Assembly (NCBI RefSeq): GCF_900289145.1
Contig: NZ_OKQO01000010.1
Span: 1 to 64,000 of the forward strand
Direction: 5' to 3'
Length of the DNA stretch: 64,000 bases
Source of the DNA: Neobittarella massiliensis (ex Bilen et al. 2018)
GTDB lineage: Bacteria; Bacillota; Clostridia; Oscillospirales; Ruminococcaceae
The position numbers were made by a program, and so were the translations under genes. Under the pieces are notes generated by a model. That model was not told where the DNA came from. It saw nothing but the letters and a program-made list of their open reading frames with translations, and made no database searches. Positions 39,973 to 49,471 of this stretch are shown here, piece after piece. The first letter of the stretch is position 1. The number at the start of each line of letters is the position of its first letter.

Positions 39973-41025
39973 CTATAGCGCCAGCAGCTCTTTGGGGGAG
40001 CGGGTGATGTCGGTGCAGCCGTCCCGGGTGATGACGACCATGTCCTCGATGCGGACCCCAAACCTGCCCGGCAGGTAGATGCCCGGCTCGACGGTGATGA
40101 CCATGCCCGGCCGGGTGAGCGTGCCGCAGGAGGGGGAAAAAGCCGGTTCCTCGTGGATATCCAGCCCCACCCCGTGGCCCAGACCGTGGCCGAAGCATTC
40201 GCCGTAGCCGGCGTCGGCGATGAGCGCGCGCACCTGGGCGTCCACCCAGTCGCAGGCGACGCCCGGGCCGGCCAGCTGTACCCCCAGGCGGTTGGCCTGC
40301 AACACGATATCGTAGACCTGCCGCTGCTCGTCGGTCACCTGCCCCACCGCCACGGTGCGGGTCATGTCGGAGCAGTAGCCGCCGACGGTGCAGCCGAAAT
40401 CCATGGTGATGAAGTCGCCCGGCTGCACCAGCCGCTCGCCGGGCACCCCGTGGGGCTTGGAGGAATTTTCGCCCGACACCACGATGAAGTCGAAGCTGAC
40501 CCCTTGGGCCCCCTGACGGCGGATGTAGAACTCCATATCCAGGGCGATGTCGCGCTCGCTGCGGCCGGCGGCGATGCGCTGGGTGATATAGGAAAAGCAG
40601 TCGTCGGTGAGCTGTTGGGCCTGGCGGATAAAGCCCAGCTCCACCTCTGACTTGCACATGCGCAGCTGCTGCAGCAGGCCGTCTACCCCGCTGTCTTCTA
40701 AAAAGGCGCCGGGCAGCTGTTTTTGGTAGCGCCGCAGCTGGGCCAGATCGGTGAGGCTGTCGCACAGGCCCCAGGTCTTGACCCCGTGGGCTGCAAACAG
40801 CTCGCCGATCTGCTGGTACAGCCGGCCCTGCAGGAGCACCTGGCAGTCGACAGCTGTTTGGCGGGCCATCTCGATATAGCGGAAGTCGATGATGAGATAG
40901 GTCTCGTCGCGGGTGACGACCACCGTGCCCGCCGAGGAGCGCACCCCGGTGAGGTACTGGCGGTTCTTCTCGTCGCTGATGATGGCGGCGTCTACGCCTT
41001 GCGGCAGTTTATCACAGATGCGCAT
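39973..41025 (-). CDS. M24-family Xaa-Pro peptidase
   Basis: 350 residues. The pita-bread metal ligands are all present: the two Asp in MDFGCTVGGYCSDMTRT, His in GHGLGHGVGLDIHEEP, Glu in VEPGIYLPG and the last Glu in RIEDMVVIT. The N-terminal creatinase-like domain (residues 1-120) has YLTGVRSSAGTVVV. It cleaves peptides with proline in second position (PepP or PepQ type; the two cannot be separated by eye). The gene lies between aroQ (4 bases upstream) and efp, as in many Firmicutes. Confidence 0.9.
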   Translation of the reverse strand: MRICDKLPQGVDAAIISDEKNRQYLTGVRSSAGTVVVTRDETYLIIDFRYIEMARQTAVDCQVLLQGRLYQQIGELFAAHGVKTWGLCDSLTDLAQLRRYQKQLPGAFLEDSGVDGLLQQLRMCKSEVELGFIRQAQQLTDDCFSYITQRIAAGRSERDIALDMEFYIRRQGAQGVSFDFIVVSGENSSKPHGVPGERLVQPGDFITMDFGCTVGGYCSDMTRTVAVGQVTDEQRQVYDIVLQANRLGVQLAGPGVACDWVDAQVRALIADAGYGECFGHGLGHGVGLDIHEEPAFSPSCGTLTRPGMVITVEPGIYLPGRFGVRIEDMVVITRDGCTDITRSPKELLAL

Positions 41026-41029
41026 ATCT

Positions 41030-41494
41030 CTATTCCCCCTCTTTCAGGCGCTGGGCCAGCGCCTCGATGGCCAGCAGATAGCCCATAGAGCCCAGGCCCA
41101 CGATCTGGCCGACACACACCGCCGCCGTCACCGACTGGTGGCGAAACTCCTCGCGCCGGTGCACGTTGGAGATGTGCACCTCGACAGCCGGCAGCGAGAC
41201 CGCGGCCAGCGCGTCGCGGATGGCATAGCTGTAGTGGGTGTAGGCGCCGGGGTTGATGACGATGGCGTCGAATTCGCCGGGGGCGCCGTCGGGGCCGACG
41301 CCCCGGTGGATAAAGTCGATGAGGTCCCCCTCGCTGTTTGACTGAAAGGTGATACAGTCAAATCCCAGCTGGCGGCATTTTTCGATACAGGCCTCCTCGA
41401 TGGACTGCAGCGTTTGCCGGCCGTAGTGGGCCGGTTCCCGCACGCCCAACAGGTCGAGGTTGGGCCCGTTGACGATGGCGATGGTCCCGCGCAT
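41030..41494 (-). CDS. aroQ: 3-dehydroquinate dehydratase, type II
   Basis: 154 residues from ATG 41494 behind AAAGGGGGA; the frame is open for another 99 codons upstream but those overlap the next gene. Type II signatures: IVNGPNLDLLGVREPAHYG (about 6-24) with the catalytic Tyr, INPGAYTHYSYAIRDAL, and EVHISNVHRREEFRHQS with the catalytic His. It performs the third step of the shikimate pathway. aroE, often next to it in Clostridia, is not found here. Confidence 0.95.
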   Translation of the reverse strand: MRGTIAIVNGPNLDLLGVREPAHYGRQTLQSIEEACIEKCRQLGFDCITFQSNSEGDLIDFIHRGVGPDGAPGEFDAIVINPGAYTHYSYAIRDALAAVSLPAVEVHISNVHRREEFRHQSVTAAVCVGQIVGLGSMGYLLAIEALAQRLKEGE

Positions 41495-41535
41495 AAAAAG
41501 TCCCCCTTTTTTTTTACAATAGAGTGGGTAGTCGT

Positions 41536-42258
41536 CTACCGGCACAGCCCCCGCGCCAGCAGCCGGTCGTGCAGCTTTGCCAGGTGTTTTTCGTCGGCAC
41601 AGCGGTAGCTGGGGTGGTACACGCTGAGCACCGTATAGGGCCGCAGCGCGTCGGCTCCCACATACTGCTCGAGCAAATTCTGGACGCCGCCCCCACAGCA
41701 GACGATGACCTGCGGGCCGATCAGCTCGATCTCGCGGCAGATGTAACCGGCGTATTTTTGGGTGTAGCAGCGCAGCGTGTGCCAGCAGCACCGGCTGGCC
41801 CCGCCCCGCTTGTTGAGGTTCATGAAAGCGATCTCGGGGAGGAGGCTGCCGCTCTTGTCGGGGCGCGCGAAGTCACCGCTGACGGCGGCGCTGTAGAGCA
41901 TGCCCAGCCGCCGGGAGAAGTTTGTCTGTGGACAGCTGCCGGCGGCCACCTCGCGCAGCCAAAAGCCTTTTCCGCACCAGCTCTCCTCGCCATCCATCGA
42001 GATATTTGCCTCTTTAGAAATAAAGAGATACCGCTTGGCCGGTGCCTGCAGCGCCCAGTAACGGCGGGGTGAGAGGATGCCGTCCTTTACAAAAGAGCAG
42101 CTGTTTACCTGCACGTTTGCATACAGGCGGTAGTGCTGCGGCTGCTCCGCTCGGTGCTCCCGGCGCCAGCAGTCCATGAGCGCTCCCAGCGAGGTGACGG
42201 CCCCCAGCTCTCTGTCTGTGCGCTTGACACGGCCAATATCTGCCCCTGCGGCACGCAT
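41536..42258 (-). CDS. Uracil-DNA-glycosylase-superfamily-like protein
   Basis: 240 residues, ATG 42258 with GGGGGGACC upstream. Not a confident family match, but the fold order resembles uracil-DNA glycosylases: a FISKEAN strand and loop (79-85), a FMNLNK strand (145-150), IGPQVIVCCGGGVQ (180-193) and a late HPS motif in VYHPSYRC (213-220), where glycosylases carry their DNA-contacting His. The N-terminal 75 residues have no counterpart. It starts 11 bases after the endonuclease IV-like gene ends, so both are probably co-transcribed, which fits a base-excision role. Confidence 0.5.
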   Translation of the reverse strand: MRAAGADIGRVKRTDRELGAVTSLGALMDCWRREHRAEQPQHYRLYANVQVNSCSFVKDGILSPRRYWALQAPAKRYLFISKEANISMDGEESWCGKGFWLREVAAGSCPQTNFSRRLGMLYSAAVSGDFARPDKSGSLLPEIAFMNLNKRGGASRCCWHTLRCYTQKYAGYICREIELIGPQVIVCCGGGVQNLLEQYVGADALRPYTVLSVYHPSYRCADEKHLAKLHDRLLARGLCR

Positions 42259-42269
42259 GCCGGTCCCCC

Positions 42270-43139
42270 CTACTCTTTTGCCAGCTGCTGGTGATAGTAG
42301 GTCTTCATGGCCAAGGCGTCTTCGGCCTGGGTGCCGGCCGACTCGCAGATGATGGTGGGGCAGCTGCCGTATTCGGCCAGCAGCTCCATCAGCGGGTGAA
42401 AGTCGGGGCCGAACAGGCCGTCGGCAAAGGTGAGGTGGCGCTTTTCGCCGCCGTTTTCGGTGTACTCGATCATCGAGTAGTGGGCGTGAAAGTCGCGCAG
42501 CTTCTCCTCCCCCAATACGCTGCCGATGGCATCTAAAATGCGGCGGAAGTCGTCTTTGCCGGCTATGCCGCCCAGCGTGCGGGCGTACAGGTGGCCGAAG
42601 TCGATACAGGGGATGAGACGGCTGTCGAGCCGGCAGAGCGCCAGCACCTCCTCCAGCGTGCCCAGCTGGTTTAATTTACCCATGGTCTCGGGGCAGATGT
42701 GGATGTGGCCCAGCCCGGCGGCGTCGAGGGCATCCAGCGCAGTCTGTATGGTGCCTTTGGCCAGCTCCAGCGCCTCGGCCCGGGATATTTTGGCGCAGGA
42801 GCCGGTGTGCACCACAATGCGGCTGGCGCCCAGCATATCGGCGGCGCGGGCGCTCTGCAGGATGTAGTCGACCGACTTCTGCCGCTTTTCCTCCTCAACC
42901 GAGGACAGTGAGATGTAGTACGGCGCGTGCAGCGACACGGCGACGCGGTGCTCTGCCGCTTTGCGGCGAAACTTCTCGGCCGTGTCGGGGTTTACCCGCA
43001 CGCCGCGGCCGCACTGGTACTCGTAGCAGTCGAGGCCCATCTTCTCTACATAGCCCGGGGCCTGCAGGGTGGTCTTGTAGCCCTGCTCTTTAAAGCTGTT
43101 GGAATTGCCGGCCGGGCCGAATCTGGCGGTATCTGGCAT
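42270..43139 (-). CDS. Endonuclease IV-like TIM-barrel protein
   Basis: 289 residues; ATG 43139 has AAGGAGAG at a longish 12-base distance. Metal-ligand motifs of the AP endonuclease 2 family appear in order: SLHAPYYISL, VVHTGS, ICPETMGK, CIDFGHLYAR, FHAHYSMIEY and ICESAG. True Nfo proteins are about this length and cut DNA at abasic sites; sugar isomerases with the same fold are the alternative. The His and Glu pattern and the neighbouring glycosylase-like gene favour the nuclease. Confidence 0.75.
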   Translation of the reverse strand: MPDTARFGPAGNSNSFKEQGYKTTLQAPGYVEKMGLDCYEYQCGRGVRVNPDTAEKFRRKAAEHRVAVSLHAPYYISLSSVEEEKRQKSVDYILQSARAADMLGASRIVVHTGSCAKISRAEALELAKGTIQTALDALDAAGLGHIHICPETMGKLNQLGTLEEVLALCRLDSRLIPCIDFGHLYARTLGGIAGKDDFRRILDAIGSVLGEEKLRDFHAHYSMIEYTENGGEKRHLTFADGLFGPDFHPLMELLAEYGSCPTIICESAGTQAEDALAMKTYYHQQLAKE

Positions 43140-43183
43140 GGTATAATAGCTCTCCTTCCCGGTGGGGTTGGGCGGTGCGGCGA

Positions 43184-43666
43184 TCAGTCGTCCACCCGCT
43201 TGACGATCAGGTCCTCCAGCTTGCGCTTAAAGCGTATCTGGCGCAGCTCAGAGGAGTCGATGGGGTTTACCAGGATGGTCTTGACCCCGGCCAGGTTGCC
43301 GCCCAGCGTGTCGGTAAACAGCTGGTCGCCGACCATAGCCACCTGACTTTTGGGCAGCCCCATTTTGGCCACCGCCTTTTTGTAGCTGCCGGGCAGCGGC
43401 TTTTTGGCGTCGCAGATGTAATCTACCCCAAAGATCTCGGCAAAGGGGCGCACCCGGTCGTAGCCGTTGTTGGAGATGATGACCGTTTGTATGCCGTTTT
43501 GGTGCAGCTTGTCCATCCACGCCTCCACCCCTTCGGCGGGGACCGGGTGGTCGTGCTTGGCCAGCGTGTTATCGATATCGATGATCAGGCCGCGGATGTT
43601 ATTTTGTTTTAAAAAATTTATGGTCACGTCGGCGACGCTCCTGAACATATAACCGGGTCTCAGCAT
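43184..43666 (-). CDS. YqeG-family HAD phosphatase
   Basis: 160 residues from ATG 43666 behind AGGAGAAC. HAD motifs: LIIDIDNTLAKHD (26-38; nucleophile and acid Asp in DIDNT), VIISNNGYDR (motif II), KKPLPGS with the motif III Lys, and MVGDQLFTDTLGGN with the terminal Asp residues (GDxxxTD). It belongs to the YqeG-type IIIA subgroup, whose best-known relatives act on phosphatidylglycerol phosphate or unknown phosphates. It opens the yqeG...efp gene series. Confidence 0.9.
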   Translation of the reverse strand: MLRPGYMFRSVADVTINFLKQNNIRGLIIDIDNTLAKHDHPVPAEGVEAWMDKLHQNGIQTVIISNNGYDRVRPFAEIFGVDYICDAKKPLPGSYKKAVAKMGLPKSQVAMVGDQLFTDTLGGNLAGVKTILVNPIDSSELRQIRFKRKLEDLIVKRVDD

Positions 43667-43730
43667 GGTGTTCTCCTGTTAAAAGCTTTGATGTGGTGGC
43701 CGGCGGCAGCGCGCCGGCGGCTTCTTCCAT

Positions 43731-43736
43731 AGTATA
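43731..43736 (-). promoter_or_regulatory. Extended -10 box upstream of yqeG
   Basis: TGC-TATACT on the minus strand; no good -35 box is present, which extended -10 promoters can tolerate. Confidence 0.45.
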
Positions 43737-43854
43737 GCAATTTTGCGCCTTTATTTCTACAGGTAAACGGCCCGTGACACAAATTATCTGCCACCCGAGC
43801 GGACAGTGCTGCCCGGTGGTGGGACCGGTGTGGGGGTACGGCCGCCGCCACAGC

Positions 43855-43888
43855 AAAAAAGGGCCCCGATAGATCGGGGGCCCTTTTT
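43855..43888 (-). terminator. Terminator of the surface protein gene
   Basis: GGGCCCCGAT and TCGGGGGCCC with a 3-base centre and A/T tails on both sides. Confidence 0.85.
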
Positions 43889-43909
43889 ATGAAAAGAGGA
43901 AGATGCAGT

Positions 43910-46021
43910 TTATTTCATGTGGCGGAATTTGCTCTGTTTGCCCCGCAGGGTGAGCACTGCGCCGGCGGATACGGCCAGAGCCGCGCCCAGTACCGCGATG
44001 GGCAGCACGTCGCCGGTATTGGCGCTGTCACTGCCTTTACCGCTATCGGTGGTGCTGTCGCCGCCGGGCGTGGTGGTCTCGCCGCCGTTGTTGCCATTTC
44101 CGCCGCTGGCCCCATCAAGATAGACCAGCGCATAGGTGGAGAAGCGGTCGGTGGAGAAGGTGAGCGTGCCGTCTTCATTTTGGACGGTCTCGAGCAGGTC
44201 GACTTTGCCGTCGTGCAGGCGGGCGATATGGAAAATGCGCCCGTCGGCTTTCAGCTCTTCGGGGACGGCGATGGTGAAGCTGGCCGCGGAGTTGAGCTTA
44301 TTGAGGGTGCCGAGCTCGACGCCGTCGGCGGTGAGCAGCACCTTTAAGTCGAGGTACTGGGCCACGACCGCTCCGCCGGCCACTTTACCGGCACTCTCTT
44401 TGATGAGCGCTTTATCGGCCTCGGCCACCTGGCTCTCGTCCATCAGCTCGACCGAGACGGCCGCCGTGATGGCTTTGCCGCTCTCGGCGGCCTGTTTGAC
44501 CGCCTCTTTGGTGGCCTCGTCTACCGCGTCTACTGCTTTGCCGGCCAGGATCTCGGTGACTAGCTGGTTGGCGGAGCTGGAGATGACGACATGGGTATTG
44601 GAGGTGGAACCGACCTCGACTTTGCCGACCGGTTTGGAGGGGTCGATGGTGGGGATCTGGGGCTCCTCTACCTCGTAAACGGTAACTTCACACTGGGCCG
44701 ATACGTCACCGGCGGTGGCGGTGATGATAGCCGTGCCGGCAGAACGCGGGTCTACCCGGCCATCCAGCACCTCGGCGACTTCGGGGGCGGAGGTGGTCCA
44801 GACGATGCTGTCGGTGTTGTACTCGGGCAGTACGCTGGCGTTGAGCTGTACGGCTCGGCCGCCGGCGTTCAGCAGCAGCTCGTTCTGGTCCAGGGTGATA
44901 CCGGTGGCTTTCCAGTTGGTGGTCACGTAGCTGGCGTCGCTGCCGATGACCGAGAAGGTGTCCAGCTTTTCGGCGCTGGGACGAGCAGACAGGTTGAGCA
45001 CGATGGGGGCAGTGGTGTCGATCTCTTTGATACACCAGCTGGCATCGGCGTATTTGTTTTTAAAGATCTCTACGTCTTCGCGGTACTGGAAGCCGGAGAT
45101 GATGTCGTTATATTTGGCGTCGGCCCCGACATTGATCTCGGTGCTGCCCACAAAGCCGTAATCGACGCCGCCAAAGCCCCAGCCGTCCCAGTTGTTAGAA
45201 CCGGCAGCGGTCTCCTCGGCGGGGTAGTAAGAACCGGCGTAGATGTCGCCGATCTGGCCGCCGAGGATGTTGTAGGTCATTTTGCCGAGGATACAGCAGC
45301 GCAGGATGGACTGGCCGATATCGGTGCTGCCGCTGTACATGGTGAAGGTGGCGTTGCCGATGATGCCGTTGGTGCCCCACATAAAGCCCTTGAGCTGTGC
45401 GGCCGCATCTCTGCCCACCACGACATCGACATTTTCGGCGTAGGCGTAAGAGGTGACGCCGCGGAAATCGTTGACGGTGGCCCCGTCGATGGTGACGTTC
45501 AGGTCGCCGATGGCATAGTTTTTATAGGACTTGCCGTTTTGCTCTTTGCGCACGTCGGCGCCAAAGGCAGTGTGCTGGTTGTCGATACCGTGCAGGCCCC
45601 GGGTGATGGTGCCGCCGTTGATATCCAGCGTGACGGTGTCGATCAGGCTGTAATCGCAGCCGCTCTTTTCGTTTTTGGTCTTGTTGCCGCCGACCAGATC
45701 TTTTACCTGGCCGCCGTTCATGGTGATGGAGGTGCTGCGCAGGTGGATGTTCGAGGACACGGTATCGCTGCCGCCGTATACAGCTGCATCGGCAGCGATG
45801 AGCTGCTGGCCACCATCCCACTTGATGAGGGCCGCTTTGCCGGCCTCATCGGTATCTTCGATGGTGATGGGCGTGCCACCTGCAAAAAACTCGTTGGTCG
45901 ACTCGTTATAGGTAGGCGCTTGGGCGGCGTCGATGTCGTTTTGGGCGGCCAGTGCCGCCAGCGGCAGACATCCCACGACCAGCATAAGTGCCAGTACCGA
46001 GGATATGATCTTTTTCTTCAT
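43910..46021 (-). CDS. Large secreted cell-surface protein with Big_2 domain and sortase-like tail
   Basis: 703 residues from ATG 46021 behind AAGGAG; the frame is open further 5' but without a site. A signal peptide is clear (KKKIISSVLALMLVVGCLP, cleavage near ALAAQN). Residues about 45-330 are rich in Gly, Asn, Thr and short periodic strands (TSITMNGGQVKDLVGGN, LDINGGTITRG, YNILGGQIGDIYAG), as in beta-helix adhesin-like domains. A bacterial Ig-like (Big_2) domain follows near 340-430, then an all-beta/helical region. The end has SANTGD, a hydrophobic stretch and a basic tail (RGKQSKFRHMK), like a variant sortase anchor. Probably a surface adhesin or carbohydrate-binding protein. Confidence 0.82.
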   Translation of the reverse strand: MKKKIISSVLALMLVVGCLPLAALAAQNDIDAAQAPTYNESTNEFFAGGTPITIEDTDEAGKAALIKWDGGQQLIAADAAVYGGSDTVSSNIHLRSTSITMNGGQVKDLVGGNKTKNEKSGCDYSLIDTVTLDINGGTITRGLHGIDNQHTAFGADVRKEQNGKSYKNYAIGDLNVTIDGATVNDFRGVTSYAYAENVDVVVGRDAAAQLKGFMWGTNGIIGNATFTMYSGSTDIGQSILRCCILGKMTYNILGGQIGDIYAGSYYPAEETAAGSNNWDGWGFGGVDYGFVGSTEINVGADAKYNDIISGFQYREDVEIFKNKYADASWCIKEIDTTAPIVLNLSARPSAEKLDTFSVIGSDASYVTTNWKATGITLDQNELLLNAGGRAVQLNASVLPEYNTDSIVWTTSAPEVAEVLDGRVDPRSAGTAIITATAGDVSAQCEVTVYEVEEPQIPTIDPSKPVGKVEVGSTSNTHVVISSSANQLVTEILAGKAVDAVDEATKEAVKQAAESGKAITAAVSVELMDESQVAEADKALIKESAGKVAGGAVVAQYLDLKVLLTADGVELGTLNKLNSAASFTIAVPEELKADGRIFHIARLHDGKVDLLETVQNEDGTLTFSTDRFSTYALVYLDGASGGNGNNGGETTTPGGDSTTDSGKGSDSANTGDVLPIAVLGAALAVSAGAVLTLRGKQSKFRHMK

Positions 46022-46237
46022 CGATGTGTGCTCCTTCTTCTTTACACATTCTGGTGCGCCCACCCGTAGGCGAGCACTCCCCCACTTTTTCACTGCCGGT
46101 GCAAAACTTATATGCATCCTCCTCTCTGCAGGTGCCGGGTTCAGCGCGGCGGTGCCGGCAGGCGGTGCTCTGCACACAGAGCGAGCGCGCCGCCGCCGAC
46201 CGGCTCTCGCGGCCCAGCTATGTTTTGCACTGGAAAT

Positions 46238-46357
46238 TATGGTTTTTCGTTCTTTTGCAAAATTGGATATACCTGGTATTTATGGCCGGTCTGCACGCTG
46301 CAGACCGGCCTTTTTGCGCGTCTGTAGCTAGGAGCGGCCGGCGAACGAAAAACCATA
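46238..46357. repeat. 15-bp perfect inverted repeat enclosing 90 bp
   Basis: TATGGTTTTTCGTTC (46238-46252) and GAACGAAAAACCATA (46343-46357). The enclosed segment contains a 12-bp-stem hairpin followed by five T residues (46284-46315, plus orientation) preceded by TTGCAA and TATTTA hexamers 16 bases apart. It could be a small invertible element or a MITE remnant. Confidence 0.55.
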
Positions 46358-46633
46358 CTTTGCTGAAAAGGCAGCGCGCCGCCACGGGGACCTGCCACCG
46401 ACGGGCAGACCGGTCAAACGCCGCTATCATGCCGTTTTTTGCCCGTCTGCCCCTGGGTGGAAATGGATATCCCTGGCAGATGTTGCAAAATTTTCCCAGC
46501 TTTTGCCTCCTATTATAAGAGGAAACGCCAGAAATGTCAAACAAATCGGTGGCAAAAGCATTTTGTTGTCGAAAATATGACTGCACGATACATAATGAGG
46601 GCAGTGTGGGGAGACAGTGGTATTTTGGCAGAC

Positions 46634-46667
46634 AAAAAAAGCGGACAACCTAAGTTGTCCGCTTTTT
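46634..46667. terminator. Bidirectional terminator of rpsU
   Basis: AAAAAGCGGACAAC and GTTGTCCGCTTTTT around a 4-base loop. Confidence 0.9.
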
Positions 46668-46698
46668 GCACATTTGTCACACACCGGCAAAGCGCAAA

Positions 46699-46881
46699 TT
46701 ATCTCTTTTTAAATTTGCGTTTACGCGCTGCTTCAGACTTTTTCTTGCGCTTGACAGAAGGTTTCTCGTAGTGCTCCCTCTTACGGACCTCTTGGAGGAC
46801 GCCCGCTCTGGCGCACTGTCTTTTAAATCTTCTCAAGGCGCTGTCCAAAGACTCGTTGTCTTTGATACGAACTTCTGACAC
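46699..46881 (-). CDS. rpsU: Ribosomal protein S21
   Basis: 60 residues, GTG 46881 behind GGAGGGGAAG. Starts [20 protein letters not shown] and ends in a Lys/Arg-rich tail ([17 protein letters not shown]), the S21 pattern. S21 binds near the 3' end of 16S rRNA and helps initiation. It stands alone between its own promoter and a strong terminator. Confidence 0.97.
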   Translation of the reverse strand: MSEVRIKDNESLDSALRRFKRQCARAGVLQEVRKREHYEKPSVKRKKKSEAARKRKFKKR

Positions 46882-46971
46882 TTACTTCCCCTCCCTCCGC
46901 CATGGGGCAGGAGTTTATAATCATTGCCAAGGCAAAAACTATAACCAAACCATATTAGTAGAACAGAGATT

Positions 46972-47001
46972 ATTATACATCTTTTGCCTATACGGTGTCA
47001 A
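46972..47001 (-). promoter_or_regulatory. Promoter of rpsU
   Basis: TTGACA (46996-47001), 18 bases, TATAAT (46972-46977). Confidence 0.85.
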
Positions 47002-47056
47002 GAGAAAATCTATCTGCTCTCTGGTAAATCTGCGCAGAGCAGCTGCCCGCTCAGGT

Positions 47057-49471
47057 CTACTTGATAACGATATTGACCAGACGGCCCGGCACATACACCT
47101 CTTTGATGGGCATTTTGCCGGTGAGCTCGGCGGCGATGGCCGCGTGGTCTTTGGCCAGCCGGATAGCCGTTTCTTTGTCGCAGTTGGCCGGCACCACGAT
47201 GCGGGCCTTTACCTTGCCGTTTACCTGCACGGCCAGCTCGACGGTGGCGTCGACGCATTTGCTCTCGTCGTACTGCACCCATTTCTGGTGGGAGAGCATC
47301 CCTTGGCCCAGGCTGTATTTCTCGAACATCTCCTCGGTGATGTGGGGGGCAAACGGGTTGAGCATGATGAGGAAATCGCGCAGCTCGTCGCGGGTGACCG
47401 CTTTCTGGGCGTAGATCTCGTTGATGAGGGCCATCATGGCAGCGATCGCGGTGTTGAATTTGAGGTTCTCGATATCCTCGGTCACCTTTTTGATGGTCTT
47501 GTGGAAGCTGGTCTCCAGCGCGGCGGAGTAGCCCTCGCCGGGTACCAGCAGCTTGCCCAGGCCCCAGGTGCGCTCTAAAAAGCGGCAGCAGCCCTTGATG
47601 GAGTCGGCGCTCCAGGGGGCGGCTTTCTCGAAGTCGCCGATGAACATCTCGTAAAGGCGCAGCGTGTCGGCGCCGTACTGTTCGACGATATCGTCGGGGT
47701 TGACCACGTTGCCGCGGGACTTGGACATCTTCTCGCCGTTCTCGCCCAGGATCATGCCGTGGCTGGTGCGCTTGTTATAGGGCTCTTTGGTGGGCACCAC
47801 GCCGATATCGTAGAGGAACTTGTGCCAGAAACGGGAGTACAGCAGGTGCAGGGTGGTGTGCTCCATGCCGCCGTTGTACCAGTCGACCGGCATCCAGTAC
47901 TCCAGCGCCTCTTTGCTGGCCAGCTCCTTGTCGTTGTGGGGGTCGCAGTAGCGCAGGAAATACCAGGACGAGCCGGCCCACTGGGGCATAGTGTCGGTCT
48001 CGCGCTTGGCGGGGCCGCCGCAGTGGGGGCAGGTGGTATTGACCCAGCTGTCGAGCTTGGCCAGCGGGGACTGGCCGTCCTCGGTCTGCTCGAAGTCCTC
48101 GATCTCGGGCAGCTTAAGCGGCAGCTGATCCTCGGGGATGGGCACGAAACCGCACTTGTCGCAGTGCACGATGGGGATGGGCTCGCCCCAGTAGCGCTGG
48201 CGGGAGAACACCCAGTCGCGCAGCTTGAAATTGACTTTGGGGTGACCTTTTTTCTCTTTATCCAGCCACTCGACGATAGCCTTTTTGGCCTCGTCGACCG
48301 TTAGGCCGTCTAAAAAGCCGGAGTTGACCATGGTGCCGGTACCGCAGTCGGTATAGGCCTCTTTTTCCACGTTGCCGCCGGCCACGACCTCGATGATGGG
48401 CAGCGAGAATGTCTTGGCGAACTCCCAGTCGCGGGTATCGTGGCCGGGCACCGCCATGATGGCCCCGGTGCCGTAGCTCATGAGCACGTAGTCGGACACG
48501 AAGATGGGGATCTCTTTGCCGTTGACCGGGTTGACGGCGCGCACGCCGTCGATGCACACGCCGGTCTTTTCTTTGACCAGCTCGGTGCGCTCGAAGTCGC
48601 TCTTGCGGGCGGCCTGCTCGCGGTAGGAGAGCAGCGCATCCAGATTGTGTACCTTGCCCGCCTGCCCCCACTGGTCTATGTAGGGGTGCTCGGGCGAGAG
48701 CACCATGTAGGTGACGCCGAACAGCGTGTCGGGGCGGGTGGTGTAGACGGTGAGCTTGTCCCCCTCGGTGGTGGAGAAATCCACCTCGGCGCCGGTGGAG
48801 CGGCCGATCCAGTTGATCTGCGAGGTCTTGACCCGGTCGATAAAGTTGACCTCGTCGAGGTCGTCGATGAGGCGCTGGGCGTACTCGGTGATCCCAAGCA
48901 TCCACTGGCTCTTGACTTTGCGCACCACTTCGCCGCCGCAGCGCTCGCACACGCCGCCGACGACTTCCTCGTTGGCCAGCACCACCTTGCAGGAGGTGCA
49001 GAAGTTGACGGCCATCTCTTTTTTATAGGCCAGCCCCTTTTTGAACAGCTGCAAGAAGATCCACTGGGTCCACTTGTAATAGGATGGGTCGGTGGTATTT
49101 ATTTCCCGGTCCCAGTCAAACGACAGACCCAGCGACCTCAGCTGGCTCTTAAAGCGGGCCACGTTCTGCCTGGTGACGATCTCGGGGTGGATGTGGTTTT
49201 TGATGGCGTAGTTCTCGGTGGGCAGGCCAAAGGCGTCCCATCCCATGGGGTAGAGCACGTTGTACCCCTCGAGGCGGCGCTTTCTGGCCACGATGTCGAG
49301 GGCGGTATAGGAGCGGGGGTGCCCCACATGCAGGCCCTGACCCGAGGGGTAGGGAAACTCTACCAGCGGGTAGAACTTGGGTTTTGAGTAGTCGGTGGTA
49401 GCGGCAAAGGTCTTGTCCTCCTCCCACCGGTCCTGCCATTTTTTTTCGATCTGCTTAAAGTCGTAGTTCAT
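47057..49471 (-). CDS. leuS: Leucyl-tRNA synthetase
   Basis: 804 residues. Class I motifs: the HIGH equivalent HVGH in [16 protein letters not shown] (about 41-56) and the KMSKS loop in [12 protein letters not shown] (about 578-589). The zinc-finger insertion ([18 protein letters not shown] split as two Cys pairs) and the CP1 editing domain (about 220-400, with [15 protein letters not shown] and the Asp of [11 protein letters not shown]) are present. It charges tRNA-Leu. The start overlaps the end of rsfS by four bases, so it is the last gene of the rdgB-to-leuS operon. No T-box is seen directly upstream. Confidence 0.97.
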   Translation of the reverse strand: MNYDFKQIEKKWQDRWEEDKTFAATTDYSKPKFYPLVEFPYPSGQGLHVGHPRSYTALDIVARKRRLEGYNVLYPMGWDAFGLPTENYAIKNHIHPEIVTRQNVARFKSQLRSLGLSFDWDREINTTDPSYYKWTQWIFLQLFKKGLAYKKEMAVNFCTSCKVVLANEEVVGGVCERCGGEVVRKVKSQWMLGITEYAQRLIDDLDEVNFIDRVKTSQINWIGRSTGAEVDFSTTEGDKLTVYTTRPDTLFGVTYMVLSPEHPYIDQWGQAGKVHNLDALLSYREQAARKSDFERTELVKEKTGVCIDGVRAVNPVNGKEIPIFVSDYVLMSYGTGAIMAVPGHDTRDWEFAKTFSLPIIEVVAGGNVEKEAYTDCGTGTMVNSGFLDGLTVDEAKKAIVEWLDKEKKGHPKVNFKLRDWVFSRQRYWGEPIPIVHCDKCGFVPIPEDQLPLKLPEIEDFEQTEDGQSPLAKLDSWVNTTCPHCGGPAKRETDTMPQWAGSSWYFLRYCDPHNDKELASKEALEYWMPVDWYNGGMEHTTLHLLYSRFWHKFLYDIGVVPTKEPYNKRTSHGMILGENGEKMSKSRGNVVNPDDIVEQYGADTLRLYEMFIGDFEKAAPWSADSIKGCCRFLERTWGLGKLLVPGEGYSAALETSFHKTIKKVTEDIENLKFNTAIAAMMALINEIYAQKAVTRDELRDFLIMLNPFAPHITEEMFEKYSLGQGMLSHQKWVQYDESKCVDATVELAVQVNGKVKARIVVPANCDKETAIRLAKDHAAIAAELTGKMPIKEVYVPGRLVNIVIK

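Larger units (their letters stand above)
46022..46698. other. 677-bp gene-free region upstream of the surface protein
   Basis: Holds a 15-bp inverted repeat with a terminator-like hairpin inside (46238-46357), a second cluster of related short words near 46460-46500 (GGATATCCCTGG, TTGCAAAATT), and the rpsU terminator. No plausible gene; no recognised riboswitch in the surface-protein leader. Confidence 0.5.

Noticed and set aside
46022-46177. 52-codon N-terminal extension of the surface protein
   Set aside because: It precedes a perfect signal peptide start (ATG 46021 with AAGGAG) and is not hydrophobic.
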